From Roseomonas sp. (lineage in GTDB: Bacteria; Pseudomonadota; Alphaproteobacteria; Acetobacterales; Acetobacteraceae), in NCBI GenBank assembly GCA_020249435.1, contig JADCFQ010000052.1, forward strand, positions 1 to 50,753: DNA of 50,753 bases. The letters run 5' to 3'. This document shows positions 17,495 through 26,071 of this stretch, piece after piece (the stretch's first letter is position 1; each line of letters starts with the position of its first letter). The translations under genes were made by a program, and so were the position numbers. The notes under the pieces were generated by a model. The model saw only the letters and a list, made by a program, of their open reading frames with translations, searched no databases and was not told where the DNA came from.

Positions 17495-18382
17495 ATGAAG
17501 AATCGTAAGAGCATACCAATCGCGGCGCTACGCGCCTTTGAAGCTGCTGCCCGCCATGGCCAGCTTACCGCAGCTGCCGAGGAACTCGCCGTGACGCACG
17601 GCGCGGTCAGTCGCCATGTCAGCCATCTTGAGGCCTTCATCGGCACGCAGCTTTTCGAGGGTGCTCGAAATCGCCCAAGACTTACGGCGGAAGGCCGCGT
17701 GTTTGGCTACGCGCTGACCGCCGCGTTTGACCAGATCGAAGAGGCGCTCCGCATCGTAACGAAGGGTGACGACAGCATTCTGGACGTGGCATGCTTAAGC
17801 ACTTTTGCCATGCGCTGGCTTATTCCGCGCCTTCACAACTTTGCTACCAAATATCCGCGCTATGACGTGCGTCTCGCAACAGATGATCGCCCCCCGCGCA
17901 CCCAGGTCGATGTTCAGATATTGGTTTTGTCGCCAGACGATCCGATCCCGGATAACGACTCCGTCTTATTTCAGGAGCAGTTGGGACTGATCGTTGCGCC
18001 GTCGCTTTCGAACGCAGATCTGAATCGCCTTCGAGCCGATGCTACCAATTTACCTCGACTGGAAACGCGAACACGCCCTCGCGTCTGGCACGAGTGGTCG
18101 CGCCTCACGAGCCAGGATGGGCAGGGCATGGCCCCCGCTATCAGAGTTTTTGACCACTATCACCTCACCATCGAGGCTGCGTTGAGTGGTCTCGGTGCCG
18201 CAATAGTGCCATGGCATCTGGTTGCGGAAGACGTAGCATCCGGTCGTTTGGTCGCGCCTTACGGATTTCTCAACAGCAACTATCTTTATGCTGTAAAAGT
18301 AACACGGCCTGGTCGTCGTAAGACAGAGCAATTCGTCAAGTGGCTGAAAGAAGAAATTGCTGCGTTTCGGCCCTATCGGTAA
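17495..18382 (+). CDS. LysR-family transcriptional regulator (GcvA-like)
   Basis: The 295-residue protein has an N-terminal winged helix (IAALRAFEAAARHGQLTAAA then LAVTHGAVSRHVSHLEAFIG) and a C-terminal type 2 periplasmic-binding-like effector domain (about 90-290). The style PIAALRAFEAAARHG resembles the GcvA group. I used the ATG at 17495 (MKNRKSIP); another in-frame ATG is at 17480. It is divergent from the tautomerase gene, its likely target. Codon use is less GC-biased than in neighbouring genes, suggesting transfer. Confidence 0.9.
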   Translation: MKNRKSIPIAALRAFEAAARHGQLTAAAEELAVTHGAVSRHVSHLEAFIGTQLFEGARNRPRLTAEGRVFGYALTAAFDQIEEALRIVTKGDDSILDVACLSTFAMRWLIPRLHNFATKYPRYDVRLATDDRPPRTQVDVQILVLSPDDPIPDNDSVLFQEQLGLIVAPSLSNADLNRLRADATNLPRLETRTRPRVWHEWSRLTSQDGQGMAPAIRVFDHYHLTIEAALSGLGAAIVPWHLVAEDVASGRLVAPYGFLNSNYLYAVKVTRPGRRKTEQFVKWLKEEIAAFRPYR

Positions 18383-18439
18383 GCCTTGTTCGTGAGTTCA
18401 TATAGATAGAATGGAAGGAACCATCGATATGGCAATTGA

Positions 18440-18560
18440 CAAATCGTTGTCCTGTGGCATGGACTTCCACGAGTGGGTTGTGAATTGACCAGACGGCGAC
18501 ATCGTGAAAGTCGAGCGCGTCGCGGTTTCTGGTCTCCAGCGTTTCAACCGGGGGCATGTG
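18440..18560 (-). pseudogene. fragment resembling a DUF6900-type accessory protein
   Basis: Reading leftward, a stretch of about 35 codons encodes VETLETRNRDALDFHDVAVW, a pattern I know from short proteins on plasmids and mobile islands (DUF6900 domain, from memory). The match stops after about 20-30 residues, and no proper start or full domain is present. It lies between the LysR and FMN-binding genes and overlaps the leader of the latter on the other strand. I take it as a gene scrap left by a mobile element. Confidence 0.4.
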
Positions 18561-18596
18561 CCGCTTTTCTTGCTTCTGGCGAGGGATTCTGCGACG

Positions 18597-19217
18597 ATGC
18601 GTTCCATGGAACAACACGCCGTCACCACCATCGCCGCGCTCGAAGCCCTGTATGATCAGGTGCTGGAAACGGCCGCGAATAAATCCACCGATAGGCTGGA
18701 TGCGCCGACGCGCGCCTTCATTGCCGCCTGCCCCTTTGTGCTGCTGGGCACGCAGGGTTCGCGGGGGAACCACATCACGCCGCGCGGCGATGCGCCCGGC
18801 TTTATCCAGGCGCTCGATGACCAGCATGTGATGCTGCCTGATCGCAAGGGGAATAACCGGCTGGATGGGCTGCGCGATATCCTGGAAGATAATCGCGTAT
18901 CGCTGCTGTTCCTGATCCCTGGCGTGAATGAAACGCTTCGTCTGCACGGCACGGCTACCATTTCAACCGATCCGGAATTACTTGCGCGCTGTCTGGCGCA
19001 GGGCAAGGAACCGGCGACGGTGCTGATCATCAAAATCCGTGAAATCTTCATGCAATGCCCGAAAGCGCTGATGCGCTCAGCCCTTTGGGGTGGCCGCACC
19101 CGCCCGGCGGAGGTGCCGAGCATGGGGCAAATGATTTCCGCCCATAAAAAGGGTTCGGTGGATCCGGTGGCCTATGATCAGGCAGCGCCGGCGCGGATGA
19201 AGGCCAATCTTTACTGA
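18597..19217 (+). CDS. pyridoxamine 5'-phosphate oxidase-like FMN-binding protein
   Basis: The 206-residue split-barrel flavoprotein has RAFIAACPFVLLGTQGSRGN near residue 42, HITPRGDAPGFI, RKGNNRLDGLRDILEDNRVS near 85 and FLIPGVNETLRLHGTA, the pattern of the PPOX-class FMN-dependent group (MSMEG_1061-like). The C-terminal part holds a conserved KCPKALMRSALW-like segment (here MQCPKALMRSALWGG). The ATG at 18597 follows a GAGGGA box; an ATG three codons later is also possible. The substrate is unknown. Confidence 0.83.
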   Translation: MRSMEQHAVTTIAALEALYDQVLETAANKSTDRLDAPTRAFIAACPFVLLGTQGSRGNHITPRGDAPGFIQALDDQHVMLPDRKGNNRLDGLRDILEDNRVSLLFLIPGVNETLRLHGTATISTDPELLARCLAQGKEPATVLIIKIREIFMQCPKALMRSALWGGRTRPAEVPSMGQMISAHKKGSVDPVAYDQAAPARMKANLY

Positions 19218-19375
19218 AGGCCGGGCGAAGGCGCGCCCGTCTCGCGCTGCCGCTTGCGCCATTTGGAGGCGCAGGATGGACTGATACGCAAGGCAGCAGC
19301 GATCGAACGGATCGGCTCGCCAGCCTCGGCACGTTGAACAGCACGTTCACGCAGGTCTTCGGAATAGGGGCGCAT
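19211..19375 (-). pseudogene. IS630-family transposase, N-terminal fragment
   Basis: The 54-residue fragment starts MRPYSEDLRERAVQRAEAGE and continues RSIAAALRISPSCASKWRKR, the helix-turn-helix that opens IS630/Tc1-like transposases. It then hits a stop, so the DDE domain is missing. The stop overlaps the end of the FMN-binding gene. The frame is open upstream and continues without a stop into the lipoprotein fragment. Confidence 0.7.
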
Positions 19376-19894
19376 CCATGCTGGCCTCCTCAACCCAGCA
19401 CAGAGCTTGAAGCAGAAAACACGCCCGTTCGGGAATCCCGATTCAATGAAAAAACAGCTTGCCAGACACCAATCAAACTGACTCGCCAAAACAATCAGAC
19501 GATATCGCGTTCGATAAGTTGAAAAAGTTTCGAGGGCTACCTGAGTCCCAAGTGCGCCTCGTGTTCTCATCGGCCCCTGACCTATAACTAATTGCCAACC
19601 AGAACGCTGCACCGCCTCCTTGATCCGACCGACGAGTAAAGCGTTCCCTATTGGAACGGTGACGGTCTTCTCAGTTGGATCGATCGCCGAATAAACTGCT
19701 GCCTTGCTTTCAGCGCATCCGATTAACAGAAGCAGAAGGCCTACAAGATAAAAAGCACGAGAGGTCAGGTTCGTGGCCTCGTGCGCAAGCTAATGTTATA
19801 TAGTTCATATGCATGTTGCATAGGATACTCAAGGGCGTCGCCTTTAATCGAGGGGTTTTGGGGAAAGAGATATTGTTGGGGTTGAGAAGGTGCC
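19376..19894. other. gene-poor segment with remnants, lower GC
   Basis: About 520 bases hold no intact gene. The left part carries the join between the lipoprotein and IS630 fragments. The right part (19790-19894) is AT-rich, with tandem-like ATGCAT/TGCATA words around 19807-19825, and then the end of the DUF4159 gene. I saw no tRNA or clear terminal repeats. Confidence 0.5.
19470..19789 (-). pseudogene. lipoprotein gene fragment joined to an IS630 remnant
   Basis: Reading leftward from 19789 there is no stop for about 190 codons. The first part encodes a lipoprotein-like signal, RAFYLVGLLLLLIGC, with a lipobox cysteine at 19717-19715, then VTVPIGNALLVGRIKEAVQR and a YRTRYRLIVLASQFDWCL strand. 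No ATG or GTG starts it, so the 5' end is probably lost. After about 19470 the sequence changes character and runs in frame into the transposase start at 19375. The original may have been a pilus or conjugation-linked lipoprotein; this is a guess from the style of the sequence. Confidence 0.5.
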
Positions 19895-22618
19895 TTAATT
19901 CCCCAAGCGCTCCAATATCGCCGACACATGCACCTGATCGCCCTTGTAGTTCCCGGTCAGCGCATACATCACCAGATTGGTCCCGAAACGATAGGCCAGC
20001 AAACGCTGCCGCACCCCGCCGGGGATCGTCGCATGCGGGTGCTGGCCATTGCGGTCCATCGCCCAGGCCGCCGCCCAATCATGCCCGCCCAGGATCACCG
20101 GGCTCACACTGTCATTGGCGCGGTCCTGATCGCGCGCCACCCAAACCTGCCCACCAGCAAAGCGCCCCGGCAATTCATTCAGCAAGTAAAAGGCGCGGTT
20201 CAGCACATGGTCTTCCGGCACCGGGATCAGCGGCGGTATCGCCAAATCCCGCGTCACGCGCCTGAGCGCTGCGCGCGCCCCTGGTGACATGCCCTCACCG
20301 GAGCCCTGATCGCGCGTATCCATCAGGATAATGCCGCCCTGGCGCATGAACTCATTCAACGCTGCTACCGCGGTGGCGCTTGGGGCCGGTGCATCGGGCA
20401 GGATCGGCCAATAGAGCAGCGGGTAGAAGGAAAGATCATCCTGCCCCGCCGTCACACCATGCGGTTCGGCCAGCGCTGCCGCCGTGCGGCGATTGACGAA
20501 ATCAGAAAGCCCTGCGAGCCCGCTGCGGGAGGTTTCATCCACCGCCGCATCCCCGGTCTGGATATAGGCTAGGCGTGTCGCCAGCGCTGCGCTGCCATCC
20601 GCCGCTTGCGAGAATGCCTGCAAGGGCACCAGTGCCAGCAGCAACACCGCAGGCAGCGCGAAACGCCGTGGCCGCCATAGCCCGCGCAGGCCAAGGGCGG
20701 CGATCAACTCTACCAAAAACAGCGCAAAGGCAGCGGCCAAAAGCCATGGGCCCAGATCACGTTCGGCTGCCTCACCGCCCAGCGTTTCCAGCCGGGCGGA
20801 AGCCGGGGGCGCGCCGATCAATTGCGGTGCCGACAGATGGGATGAAAGGTTCAAGGCGCGGCGATAGGCAGCCTCCCCAGCCGCGCCAGCCGGGCCATAC
20901 CAGCCGGGCGGGTGACGCGGAGATGCGCGGGCCTCATCCAGTGCGCGGGCGGCAATCGGCGCGGCACCGGCGGGCGGCGCGCCGAGCCGGCCAAAACCAT
21001 CCAGGGTTTCGAGCGGCGCCAGGGGCTGATCCGCCTCGCCCGCCGCAACGCCTGCGGAAAGCGAAACCAGCCGGCGCAGCATATCCACGAAAAGCCCGGA
21101 AAGCGGCAGGTTCGACCATTCCGCCTGCGCCGTCACATGAAACAGCACAATCCGCCCGGCGCCGCGCGCCTCCGCCGTGACCAAGGGCGTGCCATCGGCC
21201 AGCCTTGCCCAGCTACGTTCAGCAAGACGGGGCGATGGCTCGGCCAGCACTTGCCGCTCCACCGTGACCTCGGCAGGCGGGATCAGCCCGGCAAAGGGCG
21301 AGTGATCCGGGAAGGGGGCCAGGGTTTGCGGCTTTTCCCAGGTGAGCATGCCGCCCAATTGGCGTTCCCCAGCGCGCAAGGGCACGGGCAGCAGCGTATC
21401 CGGCTTGGCCGCCAGCCGAGGCCCGGCGAAGCGGATCAGCGTGCCGCCTTGGCGCACCCAGGCATCGAGCGCTTCGCGTTCCTTCGGGTCCGCCAATTCG
21501 CGGTCCGCCAGGATCAGCACGGAAAGCCGGCGCGCCAACAGCGCTTCCGGTGTGCCGCGACGCAATTCCGCGAAGGGATCAAGTGCCCGCAGCAGATAGA
21601 AAAGCGGGCCGATCAGCGGCGCATCCGCCCCGGTATCCTCGCCCGCCGCAAGGCCCACCGGCCGGCGGCGGAAGCTTTCATCCAGCAGGAAAACGCCCGC
21701 CGCACCGGCTTCCGGTTCCAATTCCAGCCGCACCACCTGGTTGCGGATTTCACTCGGGAGTTGCAGCGCGGCCTCGGCACTGCCTGCCCCCGGCGCCAGC
21801 GCCAAATCCACCCGCGCGAGGCTCGCCCCATCCCCGCCGCGCGCCAGGATCGCAACCTGCCCCGGCAGCGCCACCGGCGCCTGCAACAATTTCAACCGCA
21901 GCCGATCACCTTCCAAAACCGGCGGCGCCAACACGCGCCGGGGTTCGGCTGGTGCCTGCGTCAGGGTCAGCGGCCCGGCAGCGGCCAGCGCCGCCAGAAA
22001 CGCCTGGGAATCCTGGCCCGCGCCGTGATCCAGCCCATCGGTCACGAACAGGCTTTCAAAGCCGCCCGGGTTTCCAGCCCGCAACGCCGTGACCGAAGCC
22101 AGCGCGGCGGCGCGATCCGGCACCCAGGGCTTGGGGCGCAGCACGGCCAGGCGCGCGGCGGCTTCCTCGGCGGGAAGGAAGCTCAGCGGATCGGCTTCCC
22201 CCTGAAGCGGCGCGGTGGTCAGCAGCGCGACGGGGCGGGCCTCGCGCTTCGCGGCCTCAAGAATGCGCTGGGCGCTGGCCATGCGCCGCGCCCAATCGGG
22301 GGCAGCGGCCCAGCCATCATCCAGCACCAACAAAAGCGGGCCGGATTGGCCGGTGCCGGCGCTGGGCTGCCAGATCGGCCGCGCAAGGCCCAGAATGATC
22401 AAGCCCGCCACCAGCAGCCGCAGCAATAACAGCCACCAGGGGGTGCGCGCCGGTGTGGCCTCGGCGGGCTGCAATTCGCGCAAAATCCGCGTGGGCGGGA
22501 AGATTTGCCGCTTGGGTGCCGGCGGCGTGACGCGCAGCAACCACCACAGCACCGGCAGCACCGGCAGCGCCAGCAAAAGCCAAGGGGCAGCGAAGCCGAT
22601 GGGGCCGAGGGTCAACAT
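19895..22618 (-). CDS. BatA-like / DUF4159 membrane protein
   Basis: The 907-residue protein begins with a BatA/aerotolerance N-terminal region of two hydrophobic segments (about 7-27 and 61-81) around PKRQIFPPTRILRELQP. A VWA-like region follows, in which the metal motif is degenerate (LLLVLDDGWAAAPDWARR instead of D-x-S-x-S). Two further hydrophobic helices lie near 640-690 and a DUF4159 domain covers about 700-907 (LAYIQTGDAAVDE; LLYWPILPD; GGIILMDTRDQG; NLVMYALTGNYKGDQVH). It sits at the end of a MoxR-DUF58 operon; its start and the DUF58 stop share one base (TGATG). It is likely a membrane partner of the AAA protein. The process served is unknown. Confidence 0.85.
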   Translation of the reverse strand: MLTLGPIGFAAPWLLLALPVLPVLWWLLRVTPPAPKRQIFPPTRILRELQPAEATPARTPWWLLLLRLLVAGLIILGLARPIWQPSAGTGQSGPLLLVLDDGWAAAPDWARRMASAQRILEAAKREARPVALLTTAPLQGEADPLSFLPAEEAAARLAVLRPKPWVPDRAAALASVTALRAGNPGGFESLFVTDGLDHGAGQDSQAFLAALAAAGPLTLTQAPAEPRRVLAPPVLEGDRLRLKLLQAPVALPGQVAILARGGDGASLARVDLALAPGAGSAEAALQLPSEIRNQVVRLELEPEAGAAGVFLLDESFRRRPVGLAAGEDTGADAPLIGPLFYLLRALDPFAELRRGTPEALLARRLSVLILADRELADPKEREALDAWVRQGGTLIRFAGPRLAAKPDTLLPVPLRAGERQLGGMLTWEKPQTLAPFPDHSPFAGLIPPAEVTVERQVLAEPSPRLAERSWARLADGTPLVTAEARGAGRIVLFHVTAQAEWSNLPLSGLFVDMLRRLVSLSAGVAAGEADQPLAPLETLDGFGRLGAPPAGAAPIAARALDEARASPRHPPGWYGPAGAAGEAAYRRALNLSSHLSAPQLIGAPPASARLETLGGEAAERDLGPWLLAAAFALFLVELIAALGLRGLWRPRRFALPAVLLLALVPLQAFSQAADGSAALATRLAYIQTGDAAVDETSRSGLAGLSDFVNRRTAAALAEPHGVTAGQDDLSFYPLLYWPILPDAPAPSATAVAALNEFMRQGGIILMDTRDQGSGEGMSPGARAALRRVTRDLAIPPLIPVPEDHVLNRAFYLLNELPGRFAGGQVWVARDQDRANDSVSPVILGGHDWAAAWAMDRNGQHPHATIPGGVRQRLLAYRFGTNLVMYALTGNYKGDQVHVSAILERLGN

Positions 22619-23478
22619 CAGCTCTCCTCCAGCCGCTGAAACAGCGCGAGCAAGGCAAGCTCCGGCGGCTGATCCGTGCGATGGGTGGCGAAGCTGAAAC
22701 CGAGCGACAGCGCCAGCGCCGCCAGCCCTTCGCGATGCCGCGCCAGCGCCGCCTGATAGGCGCCGCGCAAGGCTTCGATGCGCGGAATGGGGGCAGGGGC
22801 GCCGCCCGCCGGATCTTCAAAGCGGATATGCCCCGCGAAGGGCAGGGTTTCCTCGGCGGGATCGAGGATTTGCAGCACATGCCCGCGCAGCCCCTGCGCC
22901 GCGAGCGCCGCAAGCTCTGCGCGGGTTTCTTCAAGCGGGGCCAGGAAATCGCTGAACAACACGGCGCGCGCATGGCGTGGCAGGCGGGGGTCAGCGGGGA
23001 TCGCCGCCTGTTCCGGCAGAAACCCAGCCAGGGGGGCCAGCGCCGCACGCCCGATAAAGGCGCGCGGGGCACCGAAAGCGCGCACCCGTTCCCCGCCCCG
23101 CAGCAATAGCGCGGCCAGCGCCAGCAACAGCATCTCGGCGCGTTCCTGCTTGGTGGGCAGCGCATCCCGGCTGCGCCAGGCCATGCCCGGGCCGCGCGCG
23201 GACCAAAGGGCGACGGTTTGTGCTGCTTCCCATTCGGTCTCGCGGATGAAAACGCGATCCGACCGCGCTGATTGCCGCCAATCCACGCGGGATGCCGCAT
23301 CGCCCGGCAGATAGGGGCGGAATTGCCAAAACGCGTCGCCCTGACCGGACCGTCGCCTGCCATGCACCCCTTGCATCACCGTCGCTGCGATGCGTTCGGC
23401 CTTCACCACCAAAGGCGGCAGGCGGGCGCCGAGAGCCTCGGCCCGTGCGGTCAACGCGTTCTGGGCGGCCTCAGCCAA
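22618..23478 (-). CDS. DUF58 domain protein
   Basis: The 286-residue protein has the DUF58 signature GRRRSGQGDAFWQFRPYLPG near residue 40 with the following DAASRVDWRQSARSD. The C-terminal half looks like a VWA-type fold (RAVLFSDFLAPLEETRAELA). DUF58 proteins accompany MoxR AAA ATPases and BatA-type membrane proteins. It overlaps moxR by 8 bases and the DUF4159 gene by one. Confidence 0.9.
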   Translation of the reverse strand: MAEAAQNALTARAEALGARLPPLVVKAERIAATVMQGVHGRRRSGQGDAFWQFRPYLPGDAASRVDWRQSARSDRVFIRETEWEAAQTVALWSARGPGMAWRSRDALPTKQERAEMLLLALAALLLRGGERVRAFGAPRAFIGRAALAPLAGFLPEQAAIPADPRLPRHARAVLFSDFLAPLEETRAELAALAAQGLRGHVLQILDPAEETLPFAGHIRFEDPAGGAPAPIPRIEALRGAYQAALARHREGLAALALSLGFSFATHRTDQPPELALLALFQRLEES

Positions 23479-24475
23479 GATCGGCCTTCAGTGCGGCGAT
23501 CACATCGGCAAGCTTCGCCCCTTCCGCCCGTGCGGCGAAATTGAGCGCCATGCGGTGCCGCAGCACGGGCTCCGCCAGCGCCAGCACGTCATCCAGCGAT
23601 GGTGAAAGCCGCCCATCCAGCACGGCGCGGGCGCGGCTGGCCAGCATCAGCGCCTGAGCGGCACGCGGGCCGGGACCCCAAGCCAAGCTATCGCGCACAA
23701 TCGGCAGGCCGGCGGACTCGGGCCGGGCGCCGCGTATCAGGCGCAGGATCGCTTCCAGCACCTTCTCACCCACCGGCATGCGGCGGATCAGGGCTTGCGC
23801 GGCCATCAAATCAGCGGCGGTGAGTGCCTGGGGCGGGGGCGCTTCCGGCGCGCCAGTGGTCGCCAGCAGCATGGCGCGCTCGGCGGCCTCATCCGGGTAG
23901 CTGATGGCGATCTCCAGCAGGAAGCGGTCAAGCTGCGCCTCGGGCAGGGGGTAGGTGCCTTCCTGTTCGATCGGGTTTTGCGTCGCCAGCACGTGAAAGG
24001 GCCGCGGCAAAGGGTGGATTTCCCCGGCAATCGCGACGCGCTGTTCCTGCATGGCCTGCAAAAGGGCCGATTGCGTGCGGGGCGAGGCGCGGTTGATTTC
24101 ATCCGCCATCAGCAATTGGCAAAAGATCGGACCTTTGAGGAAGCGAAAGCCGCGCCTGCCATCGGCCTGATCTTCCAGGACCTCACTGCCCAGGATATCG
24201 GCGGGCATCAGATCAGGCGTGAATTGCACCCGCCTGGCATCCAGCCCCATTACCTGACCCAAGGTTTCCACCAGCCTGGTCTTGCCGAGGCCCGGCACGC
24301 CCACCAGCAGCACATGCCCGCCGGAGAGCAGCCCGATCAGGCTTTGTTCCACCACATCGCCCTGGCCATAGATGGCCGCGCCGATGGCGGACCGCACGCC
24401 GGCCAGCTTTTGGCCCAGTTTTTCAACTTCCTGCACCAGGAATGTCGCTTCCTGGGCTTCAGCACCTTCACGCAT
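23471..24475 (-). CDS. MoxR-family AAA ATPase
   Basis: The 334-residue AAA+ ATPase has Walker A GVPGLGKTRLVETLG near residue 58, Walker B LLMADEINRASPRTQSALLQ near 120, a sensor-1 region in LATQNPIEQEGTYPLPEAQ and an arginine-finger segment in LDRFLLEI. MoxR proteins act as chaperones that insert cofactors or assemble complexes together with VWA proteins. It is first in the leftward moxR-DUF58-DUF4159 unit and divergent from the DUF1285 gene. Confidence 0.93.
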   Translation of the reverse strand: MREGAEAQEATFLVQEVEKLGQKLAGVRSAIGAAIYGQGDVVEQSLIGLLSGGHVLLVGVPGLGKTRLVETLGQVMGLDARRVQFTPDLMPADILGSEVLEDQADGRRGFRFLKGPIFCQLLMADEINRASPRTQSALLQAMQEQRVAIAGEIHPLPRPFHVLATQNPIEQEGTYPLPEAQLDRFLLEIAISYPDEAAERAMLLATTGAPEAPPPQALTAADLMAAQALIRRMPVGEKVLEAILRLIRGARPESAGLPIVRDSLAWGPGPRAAQALMLASRARAVLDGRLSPSLDDVLALAEPVLRHRMALNFAARAEGAKLADVIAALKADLG

Positions 24476-24580
24476 GCGGGATAGGCTCCCTATATTGCAG
24501 AAATCGTTTTCGGGACTCGCCCCCGCCTTTCAATCAGGTTGGGTGGCAAGGGGTCCCTCGGCAAGGGTCAGGCAGAGATT

Positions 24581-25174
24581 ATGGCGTTCCAGGATGCGGC
24601 GAAAGGACAAAATCACGCGCATGCCGATGTGATGGAAACGCGCGCACCCCGGCAGGCCCATGATGTCGGCGATCTTTCCATCCGGATCGCGCGCGACGGC
24701 ACCTGGTATTATCGCGGCAGCCCAATCGCCCGGAAGGAAATGGTCTGCCTTTTCGGTTCGGTGCTGAAGCGCGGCACCGATGGGTCCTATATCCTGGAAA
24801 CCCCGGTGGAGCGTGGCCGGATTGAGGTTGAGGACGCGCCCTTCATCGCCGTTGAATTGTTCTGGCGCGATTGTGATTGCGGCTATGGCGCGCCGCGCCA
24901 ATGCCTGAGCTTCCGCACCAATCTGGATGAAATGGTGACCGCCGATGCGGAACACCCGATCCGCGTGCATCTTGATCCCGTGAGCCGCGAACCGCGCCCC
25001 TATATCACCGTGCGTCCCGGGCTGGAGGCGCGGATCAATCGCGCGGTATTCTACGAATTGGTGGCGCTCGCTCAGCCCGAGACCTTGAATGGCCGCCAGG
25101 TGCTTGGCGTTTGGAGTGAGGGGATGTTCTTCCCCATCGATGAAGCGCCCATTCTGGATCTGCCGGAAGCGTGA
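24581..25174 (+). CDS. DUF1285 family protein
   Basis: The protein has about 197 residues with the DUF1285 pattern: DLSIRIARDGTWYYRGSPIA near residue 31, LFGSVLKRGTDGSYILETPV and APFIAVELFW, then LSFRTNLDEMVTADAEHPIR. The family is common in proteobacteria and its function is unproven. I chose the ATG at 24581 (MAFQDAAKG); ATGs at 24539 and 24632 are alternatives. The stop overlaps the GTG start of the Nudix gene. Confidence 0.85.
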   Translation: MAFQDAAKGQNHAHADVMETRAPRQAHDVGDLSIRIARDGTWYYRGSPIARKEMVCLFGSVLKRGTDGSYILETPVERGRIEVEDAPFIAVELFWRDCDCGYGAPRQCLSFRTNLDEMVTADAEHPIRVHLDPVSREPRPYITVRPGLEARINRAVFYELVALAQPETLNGRQVLGVWSEGMFFPIDEAPILDLPEA

Positions 25175-25791
25175 GTGGGACGCTCGCTTTTCCGCTGACC
25201 GTTGCCGCATTACAGGCGCGCATTGCTGACCCCTTAAGGCTACGCGCGGATCGCCCGGCACCGCGGGAAGATGTGGAACGCGCCGCGCGCGCCGGTGGGC
25301 GCATGACGCCGGCGGCGGTGCTTGTGCCGCTGGTGCTGCACCCAGAACCAACGGTGCTGCTGACCTTGCGTTCCGCCGATTTGAAGGCGCATGCGGGGCA
25401 GGTGTCCTTTCCCGGAGGCCGGCTTGAAGACGGCGAAGATGTGGTGACGGCAGCCTTGCGGGAAGCTGAGGAAGAGATTGGCCTGCATACCAGCCTGCCC
25501 GAGATTGTCGGCGAATTGCCGCCCTTGCTGACGGGCACAGGCTTTTTGGTGACCCCAGTGGTGGCGCTGCTGCGCCCACCCTTTGCGCTGAAGCCCGATC
25601 CGGGAGAGGTGGCGGAGACCTTCGAATATCCCTTGGCCCATGTGACCGATCCGGCGAAGCCCGAACGCCGGTCGCGCGAATTTCGTGGTGAGACGCGAGA
25701 ATTCTGGGTCTGGCCGCATGAGCGCCATTACATTTGGGGTGCGACCGCTTCCGTACTGGTCACGCTTGCTTCCGTGCTGCGCGAAGATTGA
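25171..25791 (+). CDS. CoA pyrophosphatase, Nudix family (NudL-like)
   Basis: The 206-residue protein has a full Nudix box, GGRLEDGEDVVTAALREAEE then EIGL near residues 90-115, preceded by LKAHAGQVSFPGG, the pattern of UPF0035/NudL coenzyme A pyrophosphatases. These cleave CoA to phosphopantetheine and 3',5'-ADP. It uses a GTG start that overlaps the DUF1285 stop as GTGA. The genes that follow are a small membrane protein and the CCA-adding enzyme. Confidence 0.88.
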   Translation: MSGTLAFPLTVAALQARIADPLRLRADRPAPREDVERAARAGGRMTPAAVLVPLVLHPEPTVLLTLRSADLKAHAGQVSFPGGRLEDGEDVVTAALREAEEEIGLHTSLPEIVGELPPLLTGTGFLVTPVVALLRPPFALKPDPGEVAETFEYPLAHVTDPAKPERRSREFRGETREFWVWPHERHYIWGATASVLVTLASVLRED

Positions 25792-25822
25792 GCGTTGTTG
25801 ATTGCGGCGAGATCATCAGCCC

Positions 25823-26071
25823 GTGCCCTATCTGATCGAAGCCCTGCTGTTCCTTGCTCCCTTCGCGGCGTTTTTCATTTGGCGCCGGCTTAATCCGGGG
25901 CGCGAGCCTGGCACGGTGCTGCTGGTGCTGGCCGGCTGCGGAGCGGCTTTGATGCTGGCCGGCGCCCTTTGGTATGGGCTGTCACGCGCCAGCGCGCCGG
26001 GGTCGAAATACATCCCCGCCCGGATTGACGGCACGGAAATAACGCCAGGCCATATGGAACCGCGCCGATGA
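25823..26071 (+). CDS. DUF6111-like small membrane protein
   Basis: The 82-residue protein has two hydrophobic segments, PYLIEALLFLAPFAAFFIW at the N-terminus and GTVLLVLAGCGAALMLAGAL near residue 33, and a short polar tail. I chose the GTG at 25823, giving a start like other members; no strong ribosome-binding site is seen. Its stop overlaps the CCA-adding enzyme start as ATGA. This small gene before the CCA enzyme is typical of alphaproteobacteria. Confidence 0.75.
   Translation: MPYLIEALLFLAPFAAFFIWRRLNPGREPGTVLLVLAGCGAALMLAGALWYGLSRASAPGSKYIPARIDGTEITPGHMEPRR

Noticed and set aside
20912-22429. A 505-codon open frame on the plus strand
   Set aside because: It is antisense to the DUF4159 gene, with Arg/Gln-rich shadow composition and no start signals.
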